Assembly: GCA_002712945.1 (NCBI GenBank)
Contig: PAVA01000067.1
Span: 1-12,922 of the forward strand
From: Citromicrobium sp.
GTDB taxonomy: Bacteria; Pseudomonadota; Alphaproteobacteria; Sphingomonadales; Sphingomonadaceae
DNA: 12,922 bases
Direction: 5' to 3'
A program made the position numbers and the translations under genes. The notes beneath the pieces are model-generated. The model saw only the letters and a program-made list of their open reading frames with translations. It ran no database searches and was not told the DNA's origin. Positions 1 through 5,673 of the stretch are shown here, piece by piece (position 1 is the stretch's first letter; each line of letters opens with the position of its first letter).

Positions 1-280
1 GCGCACGCCCCCCTCCCACCCCTCCCCCCTGAAGGGGTGAGGGCCTTTGCGTCACACTATCCAGCGCCGCCGCCAGCACATCGCATTTGAGCACCATGCC
101 CGCCCCGCCGCCTGCCGGCGTATCGTCCACCGTCCGGTGCCTGTCCGTGGCGAAGTCGCGTATCTGCACGGTGTCGAGCGACCACGCGCCTTCCTTCAGC
201 GCGCGGCCGGCGAGCGACACGCCCAGCGGCCCCGGAAACATCTCGGGGTAAAGAGTCAGGACAGTGGCGGCGAAGGTCAC
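1..280 (-). CDS. trmD: tRNA (guanine37-N1)-methyltransferase TrmD, 5' part (3' end beyond window)
   Basis: TrmD is the SPOUT-family enzyme that uses SAM to make m1G37 in tRNAs reading CNN codons, preventing +1 frameshifting. Only the first 93 codons are in the window. The start is taken as the GTG at 280-278, because the protein then opens [16 protein letters not shown], the usual TrmD start. It continues through [13 protein letters not shown] and [11 protein letters not shown] (residues 41-64), the conserved N-terminal core. The GTG overlaps the TGA of the upstream membrane-protein gene (GTGA), so translation is probably coupled. From about residue 77 the reading frame enters a C/G-rich palindromic repeat and encodes a Pro/Gly run ([13 protein letters not shown]) at a position that is normally a variable loop before the next core segment. 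Whether the frame stays open beyond the left edge cannot be seen. Family identity is clear; intactness is unknown. Confidence 0.9.
   Translation of the reverse strand, partial: MTFAATVLTLYPEMFPGPLGVSLAGRALKEGAWSLDTVQIRDFATDRHRTVDDTPAGGGAGMVLKCDVLAAALDSVTQRPSPLQGGGVGGGRA
8..44. repeat. C/G-rich palindromic repeat unit inside trmD
   Basis: On the plus strand the unit has a C-rich stretch (CCCCCCTCCCACCCCTCCC), then CCCTGAAGG and a G-rich arm ending GGGTGAGGGC. It is nearly the same as the repeat at 6146-6182 read on the minus strand; the core CCCTCCCCCCTGAAGG is identical. Relative to the coding strand, the trmD copy is therefore opposite in orientation to that rimM copy. It is translated in frame within trmD. 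The layout resembles the REP-like palindromes dispersed in sphingomonad genomes. Confidence 0.7.
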
Positions 281-687
281 TCGGCAATCCCAGACACATC
301 GTCTCTCCGGTGACGTTTAAGCCACCATCCGAAACCTAACGCCCCAAAGAGACAGACAAGAAGGTTGGGGAACACCATATACATCCATCTATGCACCCCC
401 ATCACATGGAGAACATCCTCAGCAAAAGCGTAAATTCCCCAGAGATATGCGTTCATGATCTCGGTGGCGACCACCGACAAGATTGTTGCCAAAACAGCTG
501 TCAGGACAAACCAGCGGTCGAGCCGAGCCTTATGAAACCCCCACATGAAAAACAGCGCAAACGGCAGCAGCACAAGACCCGTCAACGCCGACGCCAGTAG
601 GTCCGTCCACACGGAGCCATGGCCAAATGAATACTCGGATGGTCCGGCTGCTGCAGCGAGAATATCGAAGTGGGAAGCCAAGATCAT
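277..687 (-). CDS. Small membrane protein, three predicted TM segments, low GC
   Basis: I do not recognise this 136-aa protein. Hydrophobic segments lie at about residues 31-51, 58-80 and 102-123, with a basic end to the last one (WWLKRHRR), so an inner-membrane protein is likely. The ATG at 687 is preferred over an upstream in-frame GTG at 765 because a good Shine-Dalgarno (GGAG, 8-nt spacer) precedes it. The stop overlaps the trmD GTG start by two bases (GTGA), so it appears to be co-translated with trmD. Base composition is unlike the neighbours: three 60-base lines (301-480) count to about 48-53% GC, against about 72% in a line sampled from aroA. That suggests recent acquisition. The protein could be a lineage-specific orphan; function unknown. 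Confidence 0.7.
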   Translation of the reverse strand: MILASHFDILAAAAGPSEYSFGHGSVWTDLLASALTGLVLLPFALFFMWGFHKARLDRWFVLTAVLATILSVVATEIMNAYLWGIYAFAEDVLHVMGVHRWMYMVFPNLLVCLFGALGFGWWLKRHRRDDVSGIAE

Positions 688-805
688 TCTCCCCACTCCA
701 TCGATCGCCCGCTTACCGAATCGTAGCTCAAATACGTTGCGCCAAAACGTGGTCGCCGCAGCCACCGTAGATAGATCAGACCGTGCTGGATTTCACCCGC
801 AAAGC

Positions 806-1153
806 TCAGCAGCGGGTCGAATAGCCCGTGCTGCCGTCGTCGTTATAGGTCAGCACCCGGTCGCGGTTGACCGGGCGGACGGTGAAGCTCGTCGCGTTTG
901 CCCCGCTGCCGAAGGTCAGCCGGTTGCCGTCGAGCCTCCAGGTCGTGCGCCCGCCATTGGGGGCCGTCAGCGTGCCGTCGGCGCGCATGACCAGCTTGTT
1001 GGCCGAGCAGTCCGTGCCGTCGACCCATTCGCCGACGAAATAGCTTTGCGTATAGGCGTAGGGGGGCTCGGACGAGCCGTTGTTCTGCGCATTCGCCACC
1101 GTCGCCGCCGACAGCAGAACCCCGGCGCATGCGATGTAACCTGAAAACTTCAT
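806..1153 (-). CDS. Small secreted protein, possible single disulfide
   Basis: A 115-aa protein with a typical signal peptide (MKFSGYIACAGVLLSAATVANA, probable cleavage after residue 22), so it is exported to the periplasm or beyond. The mature part contains SYFVGEWVDGTDC (residues 37-49), a TWRLDGNRLTF strand-like stretch (71-81) and ends in a terminal Cys115. With C49 that could make one disulfide. The pattern suggests a small lipocalin-like or beta-barrel fold, but no named family is certain. The ATG at 1153 has a G-rich Shine-Dalgarno; an upstream in-frame extension would spoil the signal peptide. A 6-bp inverted repeat (795-800 with 812-817) spans its stop codon but has no T-tract. It shares the Y-x-x-G-x-W...D-C pattern with the lipoprotein at 3027-3752. 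Confidence 0.75.
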   Translation of the reverse strand: MKFSGYIACAGVLLSAATVANAQNNGSSEPPYAYTQSYFVGEWVDGTDCSANKLVMRADGTLTAPNGGRTTWRLDGNRLTFGSGANATSFTVRPVNRDRVLTYNDDGSTGYSTRC

Positions 1154-1179
1154 CTGGACCCCCCACTCAAAGCGCGGCA

Positions 1180-1207
1180 GATGTATCGCACCCGCCGGGC
1201 CGGTCAA
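1180..1207 (-). promoter_or_regulatory. Candidate sigma-70-type promoter for the 115-aa secreted protein
   Basis: On the minus strand, TTGACC (1207-1202) is followed after 16 nt by TACATC (1185-1180). The -35 box is good and the -10 box is weak. It lies in the 70-nt gap upstream of the ATG at 1153 and would give a leader of roughly 20 nt. Inferred from motif and position only. Confidence 0.35.
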
Positions 1208-1223
1208 GGTTCGGACGGTCGGT

Positions 1224-1544
1224 TCACTCGAAGGTGCTCACGTCGATCATGGTCGCGCGCGCAAGCCGCCGCGTCGCCACATGCGAAACCGGCCAGCCAA
1301 CGACCAGTGCGCAAGCCGCCGCGACGATCGCCATTCCCAAAGCGCCGAAAATGACCTCCTCGCCACCTTCGAACATGAAGAGGAGCAGCGGTGTCAGGAC
1401 GATACCTGGCCCGAGCATCGCCGCATAGGCGGTGCGGGCGCGCAGGCCCGCGTCCGGCCACACGAAGAAGACCAGCAGGACGGCTCCGAGCGTCGCCATG
1501 ACCAGGATTATCGCGAAAAAGACGAAGGGTGCGATGAACTCCAT
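1224..1544 (-). CDS. Small hypothetical membrane protein (106 aa)
   Basis: This is a 106-aa hydrophobic protein that I cannot assign to a family. It begins MEFIAPFVFFAIILVMATLG and has hydrophobic stretches at about residues 4-30, 39-58 and 66-86, suggesting three membrane passes, with a basic cluster (TRRLAR) near the end. The start at 1544 is chosen because GGAG lies 5 nt before it and the hydrophobic segment starts immediately; longer in-frame readings run into the Gly/Cys tail region of the upstream gene. It follows the TIGR04222-like gene by 49 nt on the same strand and probably belongs to the same transcript. Confidence 0.7.
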   Translation of the reverse strand: MEFIAPFVFFAIILVMATLGAVLLVFFVWPDAGLRARTAYAAMLGPGIVLTPLLLFMFEGGEEVIFGALGMAIVAAACALVVGWPVSHVATRRLARATMIDVSTFE

Positions 1545-1593
1545 TATCGCTCCAGGCACTGCGCGATGCCGCGGGATGGTGTGCGTATCGGCG

Positions 1594-2415
1594 TCATCCC
1601 CCGCACCCGCCGCAGCCACCGCCGCCGCAGCCCGAACCGCCGCCATCCCCGGCATAGCTTCCGTCCGCGCCGCCGCTGCCGTGGCGCATCGCGTGCAAGG
1701 GGTCGTAGGGCGTGCCCGCGAGCACTGCGGTCCCGAAGATCGCCACGCCCAGCCCCATCTCGGGCTGCGTGGGCGCCCGCTTGAGCCGGACATGCTCCTG
1801 CCGCGCATCCCGCAGCGCCCGCTCGCCCTCGCGCGTGCGGCGGATACCGACCAGCAGCCGCCATGCAACAACCACCACGCCCAGCGCGATCAGCACCGCG
1901 AGGATGCCGACAGGCTCGTCCAGCGCGCTGCCCGCCCGGAAGCGATAAAGGCCCAGCAGCAGGATCAGCGCCATCGGGATCACCGCGATCAGGCGTACCC
2001 CCAGCGCCTGCCCCGATCCGGTCAGCAGGCCTGCTTCGGTCAGGGCATCGCGGTCCATCCGGTAGCCGTCCTCGATCGCGCGGGAAAAGCTCTTCCAGCC
2101 GAAGCGGTCGCCGAGCGACATCAGCCGTGTTTCCGCGCCTCCGGTCGCCGCCTGCCGGTCGCGCACGTGGAAGGTCTTGCCCTCCAGCTCCAGCCGCCCC
2201 GAAGCCAGCAGGTCAGCCATCACCGCCTCGGCATAGCGGCTCTTGCCGCCCGCCAGCGCGGCATATTGCCCGGCGTCCTGCGGCACGCCCGGCTCGCCGA
2301 CAGGGCGCAGGATCACCGGCACGATCAGCGCCAGCAGCCAGCCGAGCACGATCAGCCCGGCATAGAGAATCAGGAATTGCTCCGCGTCGTATTGCGCCAG
2401 ACCGAGTTCCATCAT
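1594..2415 (-). CDS. TIGR04222-type membrane protein with Gly/Cys-rich C-terminus
   Basis: A 273-aa protein with one N-terminal membrane segment (about 13-36), a soluble region (about 40-138) and two further membrane segments (about 140-157 and 168-189). The C-terminus is low-complexity and rich in Gly and Cys (C263, C268, C271; ending GCGGGGCGGCGG). This architecture matches what I recall of TIGR04222-domain proteins, whose C-terminal tails are Gly-rich and variable. No function is established. It starts at a double ATG (2415/2412) after a strong AAGGGG Shine-Dalgarno and follows the GRDP-like gene by 21 nt, so the two are almost certainly co-transcribed. The soluble region has alternating charged and hydrophobic residues (e.g. 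YAEAVMADLLASGRLELEGK) suggestive of a winged-helix-like fold; that is inference. Confidence 0.75.
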   Translation of the reverse strand: MMELGLAQYDAEQFLILYAGLIVLGWLLALIVPVILRPVGEPGVPQDAGQYAALAGGKSRYAEAVMADLLASGRLELEGKTFHVRDRQAATGGAETRLMSLGDRFGWKSFSRAIEDGYRMDRDALTEAGLLTGSGQALGVRLIAVIPMALILLLGLYRFRAGSALDEPVGILAVLIALGVVVVAWRLLVGIRRTREGERALRDARQEHVRLKRAPTQPEMGLGVAIFGTAVLAGTPYDPLHAMRHGSGGADGSYAGDGGGSGCGGGGCGGCGG

Positions 2416-2436
2416 GCGCCCCTTCTCAGTCGGTTA

Positions 2437-2988
2437 TCACGTGGCCACCAGTGCCAGCAGCGCCGCGAAGCCTATCGCGATTGCCGCGGCGAGACCATAG
2501 GCGAGGCCGCGCGGCAGGATGATCGCGTCTGCCGGATTCACCCGCAGGGCGCGCGGATCGACCAGAAAGCGCCGCCGCGCGTCGGGCCAGATATCGCCCG
2601 GCGCGGGCTCGCCGAAATGCGCCTCGTAGCTGGCAAGGGTCTGCGCGTACTGGTCGTAATAGCGGGTGCGTTCGGCAGTGCCCCCGGCGGTCGGCCCGTG
2701 GTGCAATGGCTTCTCCAAAGTCTGCGGGCAGAACCGCTCCCAGTAATCCCGGCTGTAGGTCAGGTGGAGGTGCCAGGCCTGGTCGACTGCATCGGACGGC
2801 GTGACCTCGTGCCCCGCCTCGCAGGCGAGCCAGCAGAAACGCTTGTATTCGTCGAGCACACGCGCTGCGTAGTCGGCGCTCCAGCGGTTTTCGCGGGCGA
2901 GCCTTTGGGCGAAGGAGAACGCGGCGTCCGGCGGGCCGATCTCGTAGGCATCGAGACGGTGCCACAGATCGGTCTGAAACGCGTGCAT
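2437..2988 (-). CDS. GRDP-like (glycine-rich-domain-family) protein with C-terminal membrane anchor
   Basis: A 183-aa protein carrying VDQAWHLHL (68-76), YWERFCP (82-88) and PLHHGPT (94-100). This D-x-x-W-H-x-H pattern is characteristic of the GRDP-like family (formerly DUF1399, named from plant glycine-rich-domain proteins). The conserved Asp and His residues could bind a metal. A single hydrophobic segment at about 161-182 is at the very C-terminus, so the soluble domain is probably tail-anchored at the inner membrane. The family's biochemical role in bacteria is unknown to me. The gene lies between a lipoprotein gene (38-nt gap) and the TIGR04222-like gene (21-nt gap), a pairing I recall from other bacteria, suggesting a joint membrane function. 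The start at 2988 is supported by UAAGG 5 nt upstream. Confidence 0.72.
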   Translation of the reverse strand: MHAFQTDLWHRLDAYEIGPPDAAFSFAQRLARENRWSADYAARVLDEYKRFCWLACEAGHEVTPSDAVDQAWHLHLTYSRDYWERFCPQTLEKPLHHGPTAGGTAERTRYYDQYAQTLASYEAHFGEPAPGDIWPDARRRFLVDPRALRVNPADAIILPRGLAYGLAAAIAIGFAALLALVAT

Positions 2989-3005
2989 GCGCCCCTTATC
3001 GGGGC
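2986..3005 (-). promoter_or_regulatory. Shine-Dalgarno-bearing hairpin at the GRDP-like gene start
   Basis: On the minus strand the start reads GCCCC-GATAA-GGGGC-GC-ATG, a 5-bp G+C stem (3005-3001 with 2995-2991). Its loop and 3' arm hold the Shine-Dalgarno (UAAGG, 5 nt from ATG). Folding would hide the ribosome site. The downstream gene start at 2415 has the same AAGGGGCGCATG context. Confidence 0.4.
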
Positions 3006-3026
3006 ATCGGTGCGATCAGGCCACCA

Positions 3027-3752
3027 TCAATCGGCGCATTTGACGAAGACCACGCCGTCGCCCTCGATCCGGTGCCCGGCGAGCGTGACGGGGTCCGCCC
3101 CCTCTGCGGGCATCACCGCGAGGCCATCGGGTCCGCGCGCCTCGATCGGCAGGGTCGGCAGCGGTTCGTCCCACTGGAGCGCGGGCGTGGGGCCGACATC
3201 GACCACGCCCGTTTCGGGATAGCCGTTCACCCGGGTTTCGATGATGCTCATGCCGCGCGAATTGGCCGTCACGTCGAAATCGGGCCTGGCGCAATCGGCA
3301 TCGACGCCCTTGGCGACCCAGCTGCCCCGCACATATTGGCTCGTCAACGCGATACCGCCCGCGCGGGCCGGGTCGCGGTCGCGGGCGGGCGGCTCCGCCT
3401 TGCTCGCATCCTGGACGATGAGCGTGCCCTGCCCCTGCATGCAGAAGCTCGCATCGGCGATCTCGCCGCTGACGCGGACATAATCGCCTGGGCCCAGTTC
3501 GGTGTCCCGAAAGCTCAGGGCATAGGTCTCGCCATCGGGCGTGCGCAGGACCGGGCATTCGAGGCCCTCCTCGATCCGTCCCTCGAGCGTGAGCAGCTGG
3601 GGCTCGCCCGAGGGGCGGGTGCCCGCCGCCGGATTGTCCGCGTCCTTGTCCGGCGCGGAGATCGCATCGTCGGAGCTATCGGTCGAGCCGGCGCATGCGG
3701 CGAGAAGCAGCGGCGCGCCGAGAAGGCTGGCGGTGAGTTTGGGTCCCATCAT
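3027..3752 (-). CDS. Putative outer-membrane/periplasmic lipoprotein (DUF5818-like N-terminal part)
   Basis: A 241-aa protein with an N-terminal hydrophobic signal and a lipobox (LAAC, lipidated Cys20), so it is predicted to be a lipoprotein. An Asp/Pro-rich linker (about 24-52) precedes a domain with GRIEEGLECPVLRT (58-71), PGDYVRVSGEI (88-98) and FCMQGQGTL (103-111). That recalls DUF5818-type, OB-fold-like domains; C66 and C104 may pair. A second module starts with SQYVRGSWVAKGVDADC (138-154) and ends with FVKCAD, so C154 and C239 could form a disulfide. The ATG at 3752 is taken as start (a second ATG follows at 3749); the in-frame TTG at 3761 would add three residues. No strong Shine-Dalgarno is visible. 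It heads the envelope gene run downstream. Lipoprotein status is firm, function unknown. Confidence 0.78.
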   Translation of the reverse strand: MMGPKLTASLLGAPLLLAACAGSTDSSDDAISAPDKDADNPAAGTRPSGEPQLLTLEGRIEEGLECPVLRTPDGETYALSFRDTELGPGDYVRVSGEIADASFCMQGQGTLIVQDASKAEPPARDRDPARAGGIALTSQYVRGSWVAKGVDADCARPDFDVTANSRGMSIIETRVNGYPETGVVDVGPTPALQWDEPLPTLPIEARGPDGLAVMPAEGADPVTLAGHRIEGDGVVFVKCAD

Positions 3753-3789
3753 GCCGCACAAGCGGATGGTGGGGGTACGATGTTCCGAA

Positions 3790-3819
3790 ATTATCGCTGT
3801 ATTGGTTCAATCGTCCCAA
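3790..3819 (-). promoter_or_regulatory. Candidate promoter for the lipoprotein gene run
   Basis: On the minus strand TTGGGA (3819-3814), an 18-nt spacer and GATAAT (3795-3790, five of six consensus bases) lie in the 95-nt gap between the SDMT stop and the lipoprotein start. The leader would be about 30 nt. This would separate the betaine genes from the envelope genes transcriptionally. Motif-based inference only. Confidence 0.45.
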
Positions 3820-3823
3820 GCCA

Positions 3824-3842
3824 GATTCGCAGAGAGCGAACC
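3824..3842 (-). terminator. Hairpin after the methyltransferase operon, weak terminator candidate
   Basis: Minus-strand GGTTCGC-TCTCT-GCGAATC forms a 7-bp stem (one G-U) that starts 5 nt after the SDMT stop codon. It is not followed by a T-run, so it may be a 3'-end stabilising structure or a factor-assisted terminator rather than a classical intrinsic one. Confidence 0.35.
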
Positions 3843-3847
3843 TCGAA

Positions 3848-4687
3848 CTAGCCCTTCTTGCGGAAGTGCATGATGCCCCAGGTCAGCTTGCCGGCATCGG
3901 CACCGCGCACCCAGTGCGCCAGTCCTTCGAGCATGCGGTCCACGAAGGCATCGTCGGTCGAGAGCTCGCCACGCTGCGCGTCGAGATCCTCGGCGACCTG
4001 CGCATAGTGGTTGCGCAATTGCGGACTGAGATCGTCGATCCGCACCTCGTCCATCCCGCGCTCCTTCAACGCCTTGCGGTAGAAACCGAAGGACGCGAGA
4101 TTGGCGAGGTGGATGCGGTCGTAGATCGGCTGGAGCGAGGAGGTATCCTCGATCCCGTCGGCCTGCATCGGATCGGTGAAGATGAAGTCGCCGCCGGGCT
4201 TGAGCACCCGTGCGACCTCGCTCAGCACGGCGCCGCGATCGGGCGCGTGGAGGATCGCGTCCTGGCTCCACACCACATCGAAGCTCGCATCCTCGAACGG
4301 GAGGTGGTCGAACGATCCTTCGACCACCGAGACGCGGTCCTCGAGACCCTGCTCGGCGGTCAGCTTGCGGTTGCGCGCGTTTTCCGCTGGCGCAATATTG
4401 AGGCAGGTGACGTGCCCCGCGCCCTGCTCCGCCACAAGCCGCCGCGCGCCTCCGCCGTAGCCCGAACCGATATCGAGCACTTTCTTGCCCGACAGATCGC
4501 CCACGGTCTGCGCCATGCGATCGACCGTCAGCCGGCTCGCCTCGCGGATGTCCTTCGTGGTGTCGTAGAGGCCGACGTGAATGTCCTCTCCGCCCCAGAC
4601 GGTGGAGTAGAATTCCACCGCATCGTCGCTGGTGTAGTAGTCGCGCGCGGTATCGGTGGTGGCTTCGGTCATCGCGTCACTCGGCAT
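3848..4687 (-). CDS. bsmB: Sarcosine/dimethylglycine N-methyltransferase (SDMT)
   Basis: This enzyme transfers methyl groups from SAM to sarcosine and dimethylglycine, giving glycine betaine in the cytoplasm. It is the last enzyme of de novo betaine synthesis from glycine. The 279-aa protein has a class I Rossmann SAM-binding motif LDIGSGYGGGARRL (71-84) and the family-typical YYTSDDAVEFYSTVWGGEDIH (18-37 region). It also has LNIAPAENARNR (96-107), WSQDAILHAPDR (140-151) and VLKPGGDFIFTDPM (161-174). Length matches single-domain SDMTs. Two starts are possible: ATG at 4687, overlapping the GSMT gene by 11 nt with GGAAAAAG upstream, and ATG at 4672, four bases after the GSMT stop (274 aa). Either implies translational coupling with GSMT. 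The symbol follows the Aphanothece halophytica naming as I recall it. Substrate preference is from family knowledge. Confidence 0.9.
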   Translation of the reverse strand: MPSDAMTEATTDTARDYYTSDDAVEFYSTVWGGEDIHVGLYDTTKDIREASRLTVDRMAQTVGDLSGKKVLDIGSGYGGGARRLVAEQGAGHVTCLNIAPAENARNRKLTAEQGLEDRVSVVEGSFDHLPFEDASFDVVWSQDAILHAPDRGAVLSEVARVLKPGGDFIFTDPMQADGIEDTSSLQPIYDRIHLANLASFGFYRKALKERGMDEVRIDDLSPQLRNHYAQVAEDLDAQRGELSTDDAFVDRMLEGLAHWVRGADAGKLTWGIMHFRKKG

Positions 4688-5504
4688 ATTCTTTTTCCGC
4701 CACATGGATGAAGAAATCGGGCGCCTCGTCCCCGTCGGCCTGCTGGAAATCGCCATAGGTGTGGATCTGCTGGAAGCCCACGTCCTCCAGCAATCCGCGC
4801 ACGTAGTTCTTGCGCAGCGGGAACATGTTGAGGTGATATTCCGAGCCGTCGGGGAAGGTGTATTTGAACCGCGCGAGGCTGTCGTCGACATGCTCGGGCT
4901 CGGCGGTCACCTGGTCGCCGCAATAGTAATACTTGTGCTTGGTGCTGAAGCCTTCGTCCAGAATACCGTCGTAATTGCGCTGGTCGATGATCAGGATGCC
5001 GTCGTGCTTCAACGCGGCATAGAACTCGGCGAGCGCACGGCGGCGGTCGTTCTCGTCGTGCAGGTGGGTGAAGCTGTTGCCGAGGCAGATGATCGCATCG
5101 AACTTGCCGTGGACATCCTTGTTCAGCCAGCGCCAGTCGGCATGGACGGTCTTGAGCACGAGGTCGTGATCGGCGGCGTTCTGGAATGCCATCGCGAGCA
5201 TTTCCGCCGAGCCATCGGCCGAGGTGACGTCGAACCCGTTCTTGAGCAGCTGGACCGAATGAAAGCCGGTCCCCGTGGCGACGTCGAGCACGCTCTTCTT
5301 GCCCCGCCCGGCCAGGATATCGACGAAGAAACGCCCTTCGCTCTGCGCGCGCGCCTCCCAGTCGATCAGTTCGTCCCACTTCTCCACGAAGCCGCGGACA
5401 TATTCCTTCTGGTAGCTTTCGGTATCGCGCACCGCGTGCGGATCTTCGCCGTAATCCTGCGTCGCTTCAGGCGCGAAAGTGCGCTTTTCGGTTGTCGTAC
5501 TCAT
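4677..5504 (-). CDS. bsmA: Glycine/sarcosine N-methyltransferase (GSMT)
   Basis: GSMT methylates glycine to sarcosine and sarcosine to dimethylglycine with SAM, the first two steps of betaine synthesis from glycine. The 275-aa protein shows the family-specific EKWDELIDWEARAQSEGRFF (41-60) and SAM motif I VLDVATGTGFHS (72-83). SADGSAEMLAMAF (95-107) includes the acidic residue expected at the ribose, and LGNSFTHL (141-148) and IIDQRNYDGIL (172-182) follow. The length is that of stand-alone bacterial GSMTs. The start at 5504 has GAGGGA about 8 nt upstream. It is followed directly by SDMT, so the pair makes a complete glycine-to-betaine route. It sits 169 nt downstream of rimM with an unusually structured leader (5538-5598). 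No SAH-recycling or betaine-transport gene is nearby. Confidence 0.92.
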   Translation of the reverse strand: MSTTTEKRTFAPEATQDYGEDPHAVRDTESYQKEYVRGFVEKWDELIDWEARAQSEGRFFVDILAGRGKKSVLDVATGTGFHSVQLLKNGFDVTSADGSAEMLAMAFQNAADHDLVLKTVHADWRWLNKDVHGKFDAIICLGNSFTHLHDENDRRRALAEFYAALKHDGILIIDQRNYDGILDEGFSTKHKYYYCGDQVTAEPEHVDDSLARFKYTFPDGSEYHLNMFPLRKNYVRGLLEDVGFQQIHTYGDFQQADGDEAPDFFIHVAEKEYAE

Positions 5505-5537
5505 CGTGGCTTTCCCTCGCGCGTCGATGCCCGCCGA

Positions 5538-5598
5538 GCCTTCCGCGAGGAGGCGTGCGGGTCGTGGTGGGAAGCCCTCCCCTGTCGATGCGGAAGGC
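5538..5598 (-). ncRNA. Structured 5' leader element of the GSMT-SDMT operon (candidate cis-regulatory RNA)
   Basis: Read on the minus strand, GCCTTCCGC (5598-5590) pairs perfectly over 9 bp with GCGGAAGGC (5546-5538). Directly stacked inside, GGGGAGG (5582-5576) pairs over 7 bp (one G-U) with CCTCCTC (5553-5547). The two stems are continuous on the 3' side and separated by a 7-nt bulge (ATCGACA) on the 5' side; the apical region is 22 nt. There is no T-run after it, so it is not an ordinary terminator. It ends about 20 nt before the Shine-Dalgarno of GSMT. The octamer GCATCGAC occurs at the bulge and again downstream (5530-5523). I do not recognise a known riboswitch class. Confidence 0.5.
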
Positions 5599-5624
5599 CG
5601 GTCGATTTGGTGTGCCGGACTTAA

Positions 5625-5650
5625 AACATACCTTGCGGGGTTATTACAAC
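5625..5650 (-). promoter_or_regulatory. AT-rich segment, weak promoter candidate for GSMT-SDMT
   Basis: The only AT-rich stretch of the rimM-GSMT gap. On the minus strand it reads GTTGTAATAACC then TATGTT (5630-5625), a possible -10 box. No good -35 lies 16-18 nt upstream. If used, the leader would be about 110 nt and include the whole hairpin element. Readthrough from rimM is the alternative. Confidence 0.25.
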
Positions 5651-5673
5651 CGAAGTGTCGAGAGTTCCCGGCC

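Noticed and set aside
1432..3222. Long plus-strand open frame opposite the envelope gene cluster
   Set aside because: The minus-strand genes have signal peptides, membrane segments, ribosome sites and family motifs; the plus frame has none of these.
3765..3786. GGAAC at 3786-3782 (minus) as an EcfG promoter for the lipoprotein gene
   Set aside because: At the correct distance there is CGCT rather than CGTT, and a better sigma-70-like pair lies just upstream.
5648..5668. GGAAC (5668-5664, minus) followed by GTT as a general-stress (EcfG) promoter for GSMT
   Set aside because: The spacing between the boxes is 13 nt; the alphaproteobacterial EcfG consensus needs about 16-17.
5505..5673. A known SAM, SAH or glycine riboswitch before GSMT
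   Set aside because: I could not match the conserved cores of those classes as I recall them; only the two-stem structure is reported.
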